NCBI RefSeq assembly: GCF_032586155.1
Contig: NZ_JAWHTC010000001.1
Location: 930,001 to 994,000, forward strand
Direction: 5' to 3'
From: JAWHTC01 sp032586155
Lineage (GTDB): Bacteria; Pseudomonadota; Alphaproteobacteria; Rhodobacterales; Rhodobacteraceae
DNA: 64,000 nucleotides
This document shows positions 43,598 to 51,909 of this stretch, one piece after another. Made by a program: the position numbers and the translations under genes. Below the pieces are notes generated by a model. The model had not been told where the DNA came from, made no database searches, and saw only the letters and a program-made list of their open reading frames with translations. The first letter of the stretch is position 1. The number at the start of each line of letters is the position of its first letter.

Positions 43598-43639
43598 GCG
43601 TCACGCCAAAAATCTGAATAGAGGTTTTTGGCGTGACGC
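43598..43639. promoter_or_regulatory. Perfect 15-bp inverted repeat upstream of fpr
   Basis: GCGTCACGCCAAAAA (43598-43612) and its exact complement (43625-43639), spacer of 12 bases. It lies between the DUF934 stop and the fpr ribosome site. It may be an operator, or an intercistronic hairpin that weakly terminates (only TTTAA follows on the minus strand). Confidence 0.65.
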
Positions 43640-43790
43640 GAGAAACTTTCATGTGATGCGCAGCGCTTCAATTGCCCCGGAACAGGTGCAGGGCGAGACG
43701 CTTTGACAGATTGCGGTGGGTTTTAAGGTATATTGCTCGTGCGTCTTTGATCTGGCTCAAATTGAACCACGTGCCGTCGCGGGAGGTTGG

Positions 43791-44216
43791 TCAGGCGGCG
43801 GAACGCAGCCGGGACTGGAAATCGTGATCCCTCCAGTCGGCGCGAAACAGCCAATCGGCCTCGGGTTGGCGTTCGGCAAGCGATGCGGGGATTTCAACCT
43901 CGTCGAAACCGGCGCGGCGGGCCATGGCGTATTGATCGGCCACCAAAGGGCCGGCGGCGCGCAAGCGACCGTCGTAGCCCGCAAGCCGCAGTTGACGTCC
44001 GAGCGTGAAGCCACGGCCATCGGCAAAGCTTGAGAACTCGACGCGGATCATGCCGATGCTGGGCAGGCGTTGGGCCAGATCGGACAGGTTCGCGGTGTCG
44101 GGCGTCAGGATCAGCCCGGCACCGTTTTCCCCGGCGATATGGCGCGGGTTGCGGGTATAACCATGGGCCCAGTCCTCGGGGACAAAGCCGGTGTCGCGGA
44201 TCAATTGGGTGGTCAT
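43791..44216 (-). CDS. DUF934 family sulfur-assimilation protein
   Basis: A 141-residue protein with DUF934 features: PNLSDL-like region, IRVEFSSFADGRGFTLGRQLR near residue 60 and a closing DWRDHDFQSRL. DUF934 genes are almost always next to sulfite reductase and APS reductase genes, and the protein has been called oxidoreductase without biochemical support. The ATG at 44216 overlaps the cysH stop (ATGA). Confidence 0.87.
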   Translation of the reverse strand: MTTQLIRDTGFVPEDWAHGYTRNPRHIAGENGAGLILTPDTANLSDLAQRLPSIGMIRVEFSSFADGRGFTLGRQLRLAGYDGRLRAAGPLVADQYAMARRAGFDEVEIPASLAERQPEADWLFRADWRDHDFQSRLRSAA

Positions 44217-44986
44217 TGGTCGTTTCCTTGGCGCGTGTTTCGGATGGCTTTGCCATTGGCAAAGTGGATGCCGCATTCGATCTTGTCGCGGCCGCGCCAG
44301 CGTCCGGCGCGCGGGTCTTCACCGGGTTTCGTTGGCGTGGTGCAGGGGGCGCAGCCGATCGAGGTAAAGCCGCGCGCGACCAGCGGATGGCGCGGCAGGT
44401 CGTGCGCGTCGAAATACGCAGCCACCTGAGCGGGCGACCAGTCGAAAAGCGGGTTGAGCCGGACCTTGCCGGCGTCCGGGTCTCGTTCGACCGCTTGCAG
44501 GCTGGCGCGCGTGCCCGACTGGGCTCGTTTGCGCCCGGTGATCCAGCCGTCGAACTGCGTCAGTGCGCGGGTCAGGGGTGCGGTCTTGCGCAGGGCGCAG
44601 CAGGCATCGGGATCGGTTTGGTGCAGGCTGTTGTCCGGGTCTGACTGTTCTGTAACGGCGCGCAGGATGTGCAGGTTGCCCAGGCCCAGATGCGCGGCCA
44701 GCTCCGACTGGTACGCCAGGGTTTCGGCAAAGAGCAGATGGGTGTCGAGAATCAAAACCGGCACGTCCTGGTCGATGCGCGACGCCATATGCAGCAGAAC
44801 CGCGGCCTCGGCCCCGAAGGACGAAACCAGTGCGATCCGGCCTAGGGCGCCGGAAAGGGCATAGTCGAGCAGGTCTTCCGCTTTGCGGTCGGCGAAATGC
44901 GCGTCCAGCAGCGACAGGCTGCGTGGATGCAGCAGGCGCGGACCGCCCGGCGCGGTTGGATCGGTCAGGTGTAGCATGTCGATCAA
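44213..44986 (-). CDS. cysH: Assimilatory adenylylsulfate reductase (APS type)
   Basis: Reduces activated sulfate to sulfite with thioredoxin. The 257-residue protein has the SSFGAEAAVLLH P-loop-like region, two cysteine pairs that bind a 4Fe-4S cluster (DACCALRK near 128 and IGCAPCTTP near 211), and the redox cysteine in ECGIH. The cluster cysteines indicate use of APS rather than PAPS. ATGA overlaps at both ends tie it to cysI and DUF934. Confidence 0.94.
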   Translation of the reverse strand: MIDMLHLTDPTAPGGPRLLHPRSLSLLDAHFADRKAEDLLDYALSGALGRIALVSSFGAEAAVLLHMASRIDQDVPVLILDTHLLFAETLAYQSELAAHLGLGNLHILRAVTEQSDPDNSLHQTDPDACCALRKTAPLTRALTQFDGWITGRKRAQSGTRASLQAVERDPDAGKVRLNPLFDWSPAQVAAYFDAHDLPRHPLVARGFTSIGCAPCTTPTKPGEDPRAGRWRGRDKIECGIHFANGKAIRNTRQGNDQ

Positions 44987-46629
44987 GCCGATATCTTGGT
45001 GGTTTCGGGATAGAGTGCCGCCTTGAATGGGGCCATGCCGACCCGGTCAAACGTGGCTGAGAAGCCTTCGTCCGCATCGCGGCGCAGCACGAGATGGGCC
45101 TGCGCGAGCCGTTCGATGGCGGGAACGATGTCGTCGGCGGAAAAGCCGGGGCCGGTGCGGGTGCCGACGCGCATGTCATCGCCCGGTGCGCCGCCAAGAG
45201 TGATCTGGTAGGTTTCCACGCCACCCCGGTCGAGCCCGAGAATGCCGATATCGGCCAGATGGTGATGGGCGCAGGCGTTGATGCAGCCCGAAATCTTGAT
45301 GCCCAGCTTGCCCAGTTTTCCGTCGAGACCGGTGTCATGCAGCATGGCCGACAGGTCCTGCGCGAGCGGGATCGAGCGCGCGGTGGCAAGGGCGCAGTAA
45401 TCCATGCCGGGGCAGGCGATGATATCGGATGCGCGTCCGACATTGGCGGTGGCAAGCCCGGCGGCCAGAAGGCCATGATAAAGCGCGGGCAGGTCGGCCA
45501 GCGCCACATGCGGCAGGACGATGTTCTGCTCGGGGGTGAAACGCAGTTCGCTATGGGCATGGCGGTCGGCCAGATCGGCCAGAATGCGCATCTGGTCCGA
45601 GGTGATATCGCCCGGGGTGCCGCCATAGGGTTTGAGCGACACGGTCACGATGGCATGGCCCGCCCGTTTGTGCGGGGCAAGGTTGGTATCGGTAAAGCTG
45701 CGGAACCCCGGATCGGCGTCGCGCGCGGTGTAATAGGGGGCCGCATCACGCAGCGGCAAGACGGGCAGGGCGAATTGCTGTTCGAGCTGGGTGAGCAGGG
45801 CCTGATCGGCGCCTTTGAACGTGGGACGGCGGCGGGCAAACTCGATCTCGACCAGATCGCGCAGGTTCTCCAACCCGTGTTCATGCACCGCGATCTTGAT
45901 CCGCGCCTTGTACTTGTTGTCGCGCCGGCCCAGCAGGTTGTAGGTGGCCAGCACCGCCTCGAGATAGGGCAGAAGATCGGCCTGCGGCAGGAACTCGGCC
46001 AGGGTCTGGCCGACCATCGGGGTGCGGCCCAGACCGCCGCCGATCAGTACCTCATAGCCGATCTGGCCATCATTTTGACGGATGCGCACGGCGAGGTCAT
46101 GCGCCTTGAGCACGGCGCGGTCGGTGGTGGCGCCGGACACGGCGATCTTGAACTTGCGTCCCAGAAACTGGAATTCGGGGTGATCGGTGGACCACAGGCG
46201 GATCAGCTCGGCCAGCGGGCGGGGATCGGCAATCTCGTCGGCGGCAGCCCCGGCAAAGGGGTCGGCGGTGACATTGCGGATGGTGTTGCCGCTGGTCTGG
46301 ATCGCATGCAGGTTCACGGTGGCCAGATGATCGAGCATGTCGGGAATGTCGGTCAGGCGCGGCCAGTTGAACTGCATGTTCTGGCGGGTGGTGACATGGC
46401 CGTAACCACGGTCCCACTTGTCAGCGATATGGGCCAAAGCGCGCAGTTGATCCGCGTTGAGCGTGCCATAGGGGACGGCCACCCGCAGCATGTAGGCATG
46501 CAGTTGCAGGTAGACACCGTTCATCAGGCGAAGCGGCTTGAATTCCTCTTCTGTCAGATCGCCCGCGAGACGGCGGGCGACCTGGTGGCGGAACTGGGCG
46601 TTGCGCGTGGCGAGAAAATCCTGCGACAT
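44983..46629 (-). CDS. cysI: Sulfite (nitrite/sulfite) reductase, hemoprotein subunit
   Basis: Catalyses six-electron reduction of sulfite to sulfide with sirohaem and a 4Fe-4S cluster. The 548-residue protein has the two tandem ferredoxin-like half domains, GHVTTRQNMQFNW near residue 77, and the four cluster cysteines as CPGMDYCALA near 402 and GCINACAHHHLADIG near 443. Located directly upstream of cysH. It needs sirohaem; no cysG is found with it. Confidence 0.93.
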   Translation of the reverse strand: MSQDFLATRNAQFRHQVARRLAGDLTEEEFKPLRLMNGVYLQLHAYMLRVAVPYGTLNADQLRALAHIADKWDRGYGHVTTRQNMQFNWPRLTDIPDMLDHLATVNLHAIQTSGNTIRNVTADPFAGAAADEIADPRPLAELIRLWSTDHPEFQFLGRKFKIAVSGATTDRAVLKAHDLAVRIRQNDGQIGYEVLIGGGLGRTPMVGQTLAEFLPQADLLPYLEAVLATYNLLGRRDNKYKARIKIAVHEHGLENLRDLVEIEFARRRPTFKGADQALLTQLEQQFALPVLPLRDAAPYYTARDADPGFRSFTDTNLAPHKRAGHAIVTVSLKPYGGTPGDITSDQMRILADLADRHAHSELRFTPEQNIVLPHVALADLPALYHGLLAAGLATANVGRASDIIACPGMDYCALATARSIPLAQDLSAMLHDTGLDGKLGKLGIKISGCINACAHHHLADIGILGLDRGGVETYQITLGGAPGDDMRVGTRTGPGFSADDIVPAIERLAQAHLVLRRDADEGFSATFDRVGMAPFKAALYPETTKISA

Positions 46630-46656
46630 GGGAGCGATCCGTTTCTGCGGGGCCGG

Positions 46657-46962
46657 TTATTCGGCCGCGATGGCGTGGGGTTGCGGGGCGGCGACGCTGG
46701 GACCCTGGGCGCGCAGCGCCTCGCGACGGGTCAGCGGCACGGGACCGTTATCGGTGATCTCGACCTCGGCCAGGTGGGCATCGACCACCAGACGGGTCTG
46801 GCCCTGGGCCACGAAAAGGCGGAAATCGGCGTGTTCCGTGTCGTCGATGAACTCGGCGGTCAGGATCTCGGGGCTCCATTCATCGCAGCCGGTGAGATAA
46901 ACGACATCACCGGTGTCGAGCGCATTGGCAGTAACAACGTGGAAGTTGGGTTGGGTCGACAT
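46657..46962 (-). CDS. DUF2849 protein
   Basis: A 101-residue protein with HVVTANALDTGDVVYL near the start and FVAQGQTRLVVDAHL-AEVEI in the middle, typical of DUF2849. It is the first gene of the sulfur-assimilation operon, 27 bases before cysI. In many relatives it is preceded by cysG; here the next gene is the divergent Lrp/AsnC regulator. Role unknown. Confidence 0.85.
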   Translation of the reverse strand: MSTQPNFHVVTANALDTGDVVYLTGCDEWSPEILTAEFIDDTEHADFRLFVAQGQTRLVVDAHLAEVEITDNGPVPLTRREALRAQGPSVAAPQPHAIAAE

Positions 46963-47073
46963 GGTTTTGCTCCTGCGTGTGAGGTGTTTCTTGTGTCTAA
47001 TTTAGGAAAATGTTCTGCCTGAATGCTAGATGGCTGGAAAAACAAGAACGTATGTTTTAGTGTTCCCCTGTGA

Positions 47074-47091
47074 TGGCGAAATAATTCGCCA
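47074..47091. promoter_or_regulatory. Perfect 7-bp-arm palindrome in the Lrp/cys divergent promoter
   Basis: TGGCGAA-ATAA-TTCGCCA, directly before the AGGAG of the Lrp gene start at 47110. Placement suggests an autoregulatory operator or an RNA hairpin masking the ribosome site. Confidence 0.55.
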
Positions 47092-47109
47092 AGATAGGAG
47101 ATTGGCAGA

Positions 47110-47571
47110 ATGGCAGTGCGACTGGATGATCTGGACCGGAAAATCCTTTCCGAGCTGCAACGCGATGCGGGGCAGTCATTGGACGAAATCGCCCGCAAAG
47201 TAGGCTCTTCCAAGACGCCGGTATGGAATCGGGTGCGCAAGATGCGCGAGAGTGGAGTGATCCGCCAGCAGACCGTTCTGCTGGATGCCGAGGCCCTGGG
47301 TTTTGAGGCCTGTTTCTTTGTTCTGATCCGCACCAGCGAGCATGATGCAGATTGGCAGGCGCGGTTCCTGAAAGCGCTGCAAGACCGACCCGAGGTGCAG
47401 GAGGCGCACCGGCTGGCGGGGGATATCGACTATATCCTGAAGGTGCGGGTGCAGAACGCGCGGGCTTATGACGTGTTTTACCAGGCGCTGATTTCAGAGG
47501 TGAAGGTGCATAACGTTACCGCGCTGTTGTCGATGGAGGAGATCAAGGCGAGCGTGGCGTTGCCGCTATAG
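47110..47571 (+). CDS. Lrp/AsnC family transcriptional regulator
   Basis: A 153-residue regulator with an N-terminal winged helix (LDDLDRKILSELQRDAGQSL, then RKVGSSKTPVWNRVRKMRE, residues 5-50) and a C-terminal RAM/AsnC effector domain (AHRLAGDIDYILKVRVQ). Divergent from the sulfur-assimilation operon, so it likely senses cysteine or another amino acid and controls that operon. A palindrome lies in the shared promoter. Confidence 0.92.
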   Translation: MAVRLDDLDRKILSELQRDAGQSLDEIARKVGSSKTPVWNRVRKMRESGVIRQQTVLLDAEALGFEACFFVLIRTSEHDADWQARFLKALQDRPEVQEAHRLAGDIDYILKVRVQNARAYDVFYQALISEVKVHNVTALLSMEEIKASVALPL

Positions 47572-47632
47572 ATTTGCGAACCATGGCGGGCTGAGAAACG
47601 ATTTATCGCGAAAAACCGGTGCGGGCGCTCAC

Positions 47633-48796
47633 CTAACGATTGACCATCAGCCGGGCCAGCCCATGGAAATGGTAGCTGTCAGCGTAGGAAGGTGGTTCGG
47701 CCAGTTGCAGGCCCGGACAGCGAGCGAATAGAATTTCCAGCGCCAGGGTAATTTCCAGCCGTGCCAGTGGGGCGCCGACACAGAAATGGATGCCACCGCC
47801 AAAGGCGTGGTGGGGAACCGCCTCGCGGGTCGCGTCAAAGCGGTTCGGCTCGGACCAGGTTGACGGGTCGCGACCGGCCGCCGCCAGCAGAAGGCCCACC
47901 CGGTCGCCGCGTTTGAAATCATGGCCGAAGGCGGAGAAGTCTTCATAGGCATAGCGGATGAACATGTGCAGCGGGGGATCGAAGCGCAGGCATTCCTCGA
48001 CCGTGTCGGGGGTTATTTTCCGTGTGTCATGCTCCAGCAAGGTTTTAACGGCGTTGCCAATGGAATGCACGGTGGCCTCGTGACCGGCATTCAGCAGCAG
48101 GATGCACGTGGAGACCAATTCGTCGGTGGTGAGCTGGTCGCCTTCTTCCTCGGCAGCGATGAGATGCGAGAGCAGGTCACATTTCGGGTCCGAGCGGCGG
48201 GATTCGATATGGGCCCGTATGAAACTGGCGAATTCATCCGCTGCCTGGGCGGCGGCGTCTTCCATCGCGCGGGTACGGCCCGCTTGGTACATGCCGACCA
48301 TGTCGTGGGACCAGGCCAGGAACTGATCCGCCATCTGTTCGGGCACGCCCAGCAGACGGCAGATCACGGTGACGGGGATACGGCTGGCAAAGGCCGGGAT
48401 CAGGTCGAAAGGCTCATCGGGGAAGGCGTCGATCAACTCGCGCACCAGGGTGCGGATCTGCGGGGCCAGGGCCACGATGCGGGCCGAGGTGAAGGAACGC
48501 GTGACAAGGCGGCGCAACCGGGTGTGGCGCGGCGGTTCGGCCTCGAGCATGGAATTGGCTTCGAGTGCGTAGAAGGGCGCCAGATGCTCAGGGATCGGCA
48601 TGGTCAGCTCGGGAGGGCATTCGCGGCCCATGCGACGGTCGCGCAGGAGCGCGTGCACCGCCTCATGAGAGGTGGCGCAGATCAGGTCGTAATCCTGCCA
48701 GAAAAACAGGTCGCCCCCGGCGCGGGCACGGTCATAAAAAGGATAGGGATTCTGGACAAAATCGGGATCGGTAGGCGATTGGGCGAGGCTCTGCAT
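47633..48796 (-). CDS. Cytochrome P450
   Basis: A 387-residue bacterial class I P450. The I-helix oxygen-binding motif reads NAGHEATVHS (AGxET variant with Ala-His), ExxR is EECLRF, and the haem loop is FGGGIHFCVGAPLAR with the cysteine ligand. RRLVTRSFT is the C-helix region. Substrate is unknown. No ferredoxin or ferredoxin reductase gene adjoins it, though fpr is 4 kb away. The ATG at 48796 suits the usual N-terminus; a TTG at 48826 would add ten residues. Divergent from dctB with 59 bases between. Confidence 0.88.
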   Translation of the reverse strand: MQSLAQSPTDPDFVQNPYPFYDRARAGGDLFFWQDYDLICATSHEAVHALLRDRRMGRECPPELTMPIPEHLAPFYALEANSMLEAEPPRHTRLRRLVTRSFTSARIVALAPQIRTLVRELIDAFPDEPFDLIPAFASRIPVTVICRLLGVPEQMADQFLAWSHDMVGMYQAGRTRAMEDAAAQAADEFASFIRAHIESRRSDPKCDLLSHLIAAEEEGDQLTTDELVSTCILLLNAGHEATVHSIGNAVKTLLEHDTRKITPDTVEECLRFDPPLHMFIRYAYEDFSAFGHDFKRGDRVGLLLAAAGRDPSTWSEPNRFDATREAVPHHAFGGGIHFCVGAPLARLEITLALEILFARCPGLQLAEPPSYADSYHFHGLARLMVNR

Positions 48797-48855
48797 TCGG
48801 GCATTTGCGCGCAACACTCTGGTCAATGCAAGCGGGTCGCGGTTAAACCGATGCC

Positions 48856-50529
48856 ATGGATAGGTGGATTTTCAGGCGGGCCGCATTGGTGCTTGGCTTT
48901 GTTGTCGTGGTGTTTGCGATGACGGCGGGCCTGTTTGTTTACGGCTATGGCCAGGCTCTTGGGCAGCTGGCGCGGCGTGGTGAAGCCGACCTTGCGCTGG
49001 CCGCAGACCGGTTGACCGGCCAGTTGCGCCGGTACCAGGAGATGGCGGTTCTGCTGGCGGACCACCCGACATTGACGGGTGATCGGGCAACGGCCGAGGC
49101 GCTCTTGTTGGCGGCGTCGGACAAAACCGCGGCGCTGAACCTGATCTATGTGGACCGGCAGGGGCAGGTGTTGGCGCGGGCCAACACAAGCGGCCCGGGA
49201 GAGGTCGCGGCAGGACCGTGGGTCGCACGGGCAATGCAGGGGGCGTTGGGCTCGGGGCACGGGCTTTACGGGGCCAGACAGTTGCGGGCGCATTTCTATG
49301 CTGCACCGCGGTTTGGCGCGGATGGTCAGGTTAAGGGCGCTTTGATCGTTGTCGTCGATCTGGCCAAGCTGGAAGATGACTGGCGCGGCTCGCGCCCGGC
49401 GGTGTTCTTCGTTGACGAGGGCGGAGAGGTGTTTGTCTCGAACCGCTCGGAAATCCTGTTCTGGCGGCGCGAGGCGGGGCAGGCAGGCTTGCAACCTGCG
49501 ATGTTGCGGCCACCGGCCTTCGAAGCGGTGAAACGGTCGGGACATGACATCTGGCGGATAGATTGGGGAGCTTACATCCCGCGCGAGTCGCTGCACCTGG
49601 TGCGTGACCTGCCGGTGATCGGCATGCAGGCCGAAGCGCTGGTGGGCACAGGCCCGGCCAAGCGGATCGCGATGTTGCAGGCGGTGGTGTTCGCGGCGCT
49701 GTGGCTGGTATTCGGGGCGTTCCTATTCCTGGCGATGGAAAGGCGGCGCACGCTGGCCGAGGCGAACCGTTTGTTGGAGGCGCGGGTCGAGGCGCGGACG
49801 CAGGAATTGAAACGCGCCCAGGCGGATCTGGTACAGGCAGGCAAGCTGAGCGCGCTTGGGCAGATGAGTGCAGGGATCAGTCACGAGCTAAACCAGCCGC
49901 TGATGGCGATCCGTCAATTTGCTGAGAATGGCGAGGCTTTCATCGACCGTGGCAAACCCGAAAAGGCGCAGGAAAACCTTGGCCGCATCTCTGCGTTGGC
50001 GGCGCGGGCGGCACGGATCATCAAGAACCTGCGGGCATTCGCGCGCAATGAAAGCGAGCCGATGGGGCGCGTGGATCTGGTGCAGGTGATCGAAAATGCG
50101 GTCGAGTTGACTCAGACGCGATTGAAGAGTGACCGCGTGAGGCTGATTTGGGATCGGACGGGTGAGCCGATCTATGCCTATGGCGGTGAGGTGCGGCTGA
50201 CGCAGGTCTTTGTCAACCTGATCAACAACGCCGCCGATGCCATGTCCGGGCAAGAGCCGGAGAAGACAATTCGAATAGCCATAGAAAAGGGCCCGATGTT
50301 GCAGGTGACCGTAGAGGACAGCGGGCCGGGCATTGCCGATCCCGAGCGCATGTTCGAGCCGTTCTATTCAACCAAGGAAGTGGGCAGCGAAGAGGGTATG
50401 GGGCTGGGCCTGTCGATCTCTTACGGTTTGGTTCAGAGTTTCGGTGGCAATATTCGCGGGCGCAATGGCACCCGCGGGGCGGTGTTCACCGTGGAATTGG
50501 ATCAGTGGCGCGAGGAGCAGGCGGCATGA
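48856..50529 (+). CDS. dctB: C4-dicarboxylate sensor histidine kinase DctB
   Basis: A 557-residue membrane kinase that senses extracellular dicarboxylates. Membrane helices flank a periplasmic PAS-like/dCache domain (about 34-275). Then a coiled stretch (EARTQELKRAQADL), HisKA with the phosphorylated His343 in ISHELNQPLMAIRQFAEN, and HATPase boxes NLINNAADAM, DSGPGI and GMGLGLSISYGLV. Overlaps the dctD start (ATGA). The downstream TRAP genes are the expected targets. Confidence 0.93.
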   Translation: MDRWIFRRAALVLGFVVVVFAMTAGLFVYGYGQALGQLARRGEADLALAADRLTGQLRRYQEMAVLLADHPTLTGDRATAEALLLAASDKTAALNLIYVDRQGQVLARANTSGPGEVAAGPWVARAMQGALGSGHGLYGARQLRAHFYAAPRFGADGQVKGALIVVVDLAKLEDDWRGSRPAVFFVDEGGEVFVSNRSEILFWRREAGQAGLQPAMLRPPAFEAVKRSGHDIWRIDWGAYIPRESLHLVRDLPVIGMQAEALVGTGPAKRIAMLQAVVFAALWLVFGAFLFLAMERRRTLAEANRLLEARVEARTQELKRAQADLVQAGKLSALGQMSAGISHELNQPLMAIRQFAENGEAFIDRGKPEKAQENLGRISALAARAARIIKNLRAFARNESEPMGRVDLVQVIENAVELTQTRLKSDRVRLIWDRTGEPIYAYGGEVRLTQVFVNLINNAADAMSGQEPEKTIRIAIEKGPMLQVTVEDSGPGIADPERMFEPFYSTKEVGSEEGMGLGLSISYGLVQSFGGNIRGRNGTRGAVFTVELDQWREEQAA

Positions 50530-51755
50530 CGCGTAAGGTTCTGTTTGTCGATGATGATGCGGCGGTGCGTGAGGCGATTGGGCAGACGCTGGACCTGGCC
50601 GAGATGGAGCCGGTGCTGGCGGGATCCTTCGTGGCGGCCAAGGATCAAATCGCGCCCGGTTTCGAGGGGGTTGTTGTCAGTGACATTCGGATGCCGGGGC
50701 GTGATGGGTTTCACCTGCTCGATTATGCGCAGGAGGTGGATGCGGAATTGCCGGTGATCCTGCTGACCGGGGAGGGTGACATTCCGATGGCAGTGCGGGC
50801 GATGGAGCAGGGGGCGTTCGGGTTCCTGGAAAAACCCTGTGCGCCTGCCGACCTGCTGGCCGAGGTCGAGCGGGCGTTGAAAACCCGGGCGTTGGTGCTG
50901 GAGAACCGGCGGCTGAAAGCACAGTTGGAGGCGGGCGATCCGGCGGCAAGGATGCTGTTTGGTACGTCAGAGCTGGCCGAGGAATTGCGCGACAAGGTGC
51001 GCAGCGTGGCGGCGACGGGGGCCGAGGTGCTGGTCACTGGCGCGCCGGGCTCGGGCGTGTCGAAAGTGGCCGAAGTGATCCATCTGATGTCCGAACGCGG
51101 GCAGGGAGCATTTGTCAAATGCCGGGCGGCACAGATGAGCCCAAAGGAGTTCGAGGCCTCGTTGAGCGAGGCCGCAGGAGGGGCATTGTTCCTGGATGAC
51201 ATTGCGGCCTTGCCGGATCAGACCCAGTTTGCGGCGTTGGAACGGCTGGAGCAGGGCGTTGATGCACGGGTGATAGCCGGGACCACGGTTGATCTGGCGG
51301 AACGTGTCGAGACGGGGACGTTCAATGCCGATCTGTTCTATCGGTTGGATGTGATGCGGGTGCGCATTCCGTCGCTGAAGGAGCGGCCCGAGGATATCCC
51401 GGTTCTGTTTCGCCACTACGTGGAACAGGCGGCCGAACAGGCGGGGATTGAACCGCCCGAGGTGGCACCCGAACACCTGGGCAGCCTGATGGCGCAGGAC
51501 TGGCCGGGCAACGCGCGCTCGCTGATGAGCGCGGCGATGCGCTTTGTGCTGGGGATGCCGGAAGAGGTGCAACCAGACACAGGGATGGGGCTGGCTGAGC
51601 AGATGGCCCGGGTGGAACGGGCCTTGCTGATTGCGGCTCTCGGGCGCGAGAATGGCAAGGCGTCCAAGGCGGCGGAGCGGCTGAAGCTGCCACGCAAGAC
51701 CTTCTATGACAAGCTGGCGAAATACGGCATCAAGCCCGAAGATTACCGACGTTGA
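50526..51755 (+). CDS. dctD: DctD response regulator with degenerate AAA+ domain lacking GAFTGA
   Basis: A 409-residue regulator: receiver (phosphorylated Asp53 in SDIRMPGRDG, Lys103), AAA+ domain (about 145-340), and a Fis-type helix-turn-helix (ALGRENGKASKAAERLKLPR near 370). The AAA+ part is degenerate: Walker A reads GAPGSGVSK with Val in place of the lysine, Walker B reads GGALFLDDI, and the 20-25 residues that hold ELFGH and GAFTGA are missing between RAAQM and EAAGG. It thus probably cannot drive sigma54 open-complex formation as typical DctD does. DNA binding appears intact and two operator-like sites lie upstream of dctP. Confidence 0.92.
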   Translation: MTRKVLFVDDDAAVREAIGQTLDLAEMEPVLAGSFVAAKDQIAPGFEGVVVSDIRMPGRDGFHLLDYAQEVDAELPVILLTGEGDIPMAVRAMEQGAFGFLEKPCAPADLLAEVERALKTRALVLENRRLKAQLEAGDPAARMLFGTSELAEELRDKVRSVAATGAEVLVTGAPGSGVSKVAEVIHLMSERGQGAFVKCRAAQMSPKEFEASLSEAAGGALFLDDIAALPDQTQFAALERLEQGVDARVIAGTTVDLAERVETGTFNADLFYRLDVMRVRIPSLKERPEDIPVLFRHYVEQAAEQAGIEPPEVAPEHLGSLMAQDWPGNARSLMSAAMRFVLGMPEEVQPDTGMGLAEQMARVERALLIAALGRENGKASKAAERLKLPRKTFYDKLAKYGIKPEDYRR

Positions 51756-51909
51756 GCAGGATCCGGCCGCGTGGGCGAAATGCGACAGGCGGGGTGGATT
51801 TTCGGTACGGGTGCTCGAATTTTCTTGCCCGGGGCCGTCCTCCGGGGGCAGACAGAGAGCACTTGGGGGCTTTGTGACATCTGGGATGAACCGGGAGGCA
51901 AAGCGATTC

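Noticed and set aside
43703..43740. TTGACA and TATATT words resembling a plus-strand promoter
   Set aside because: Spacing is about 20 bases, and it would read into the ends of convergent minus-strand genes; no gene follows on the plus strand.
45094..47022. A 642-residue open frame on the plus strand across cysI
   Set aside because: It overlaps well-supported cysI and DUF2849 on the other strand and has no recognisable motifs; high GC makes long antisense frames common.
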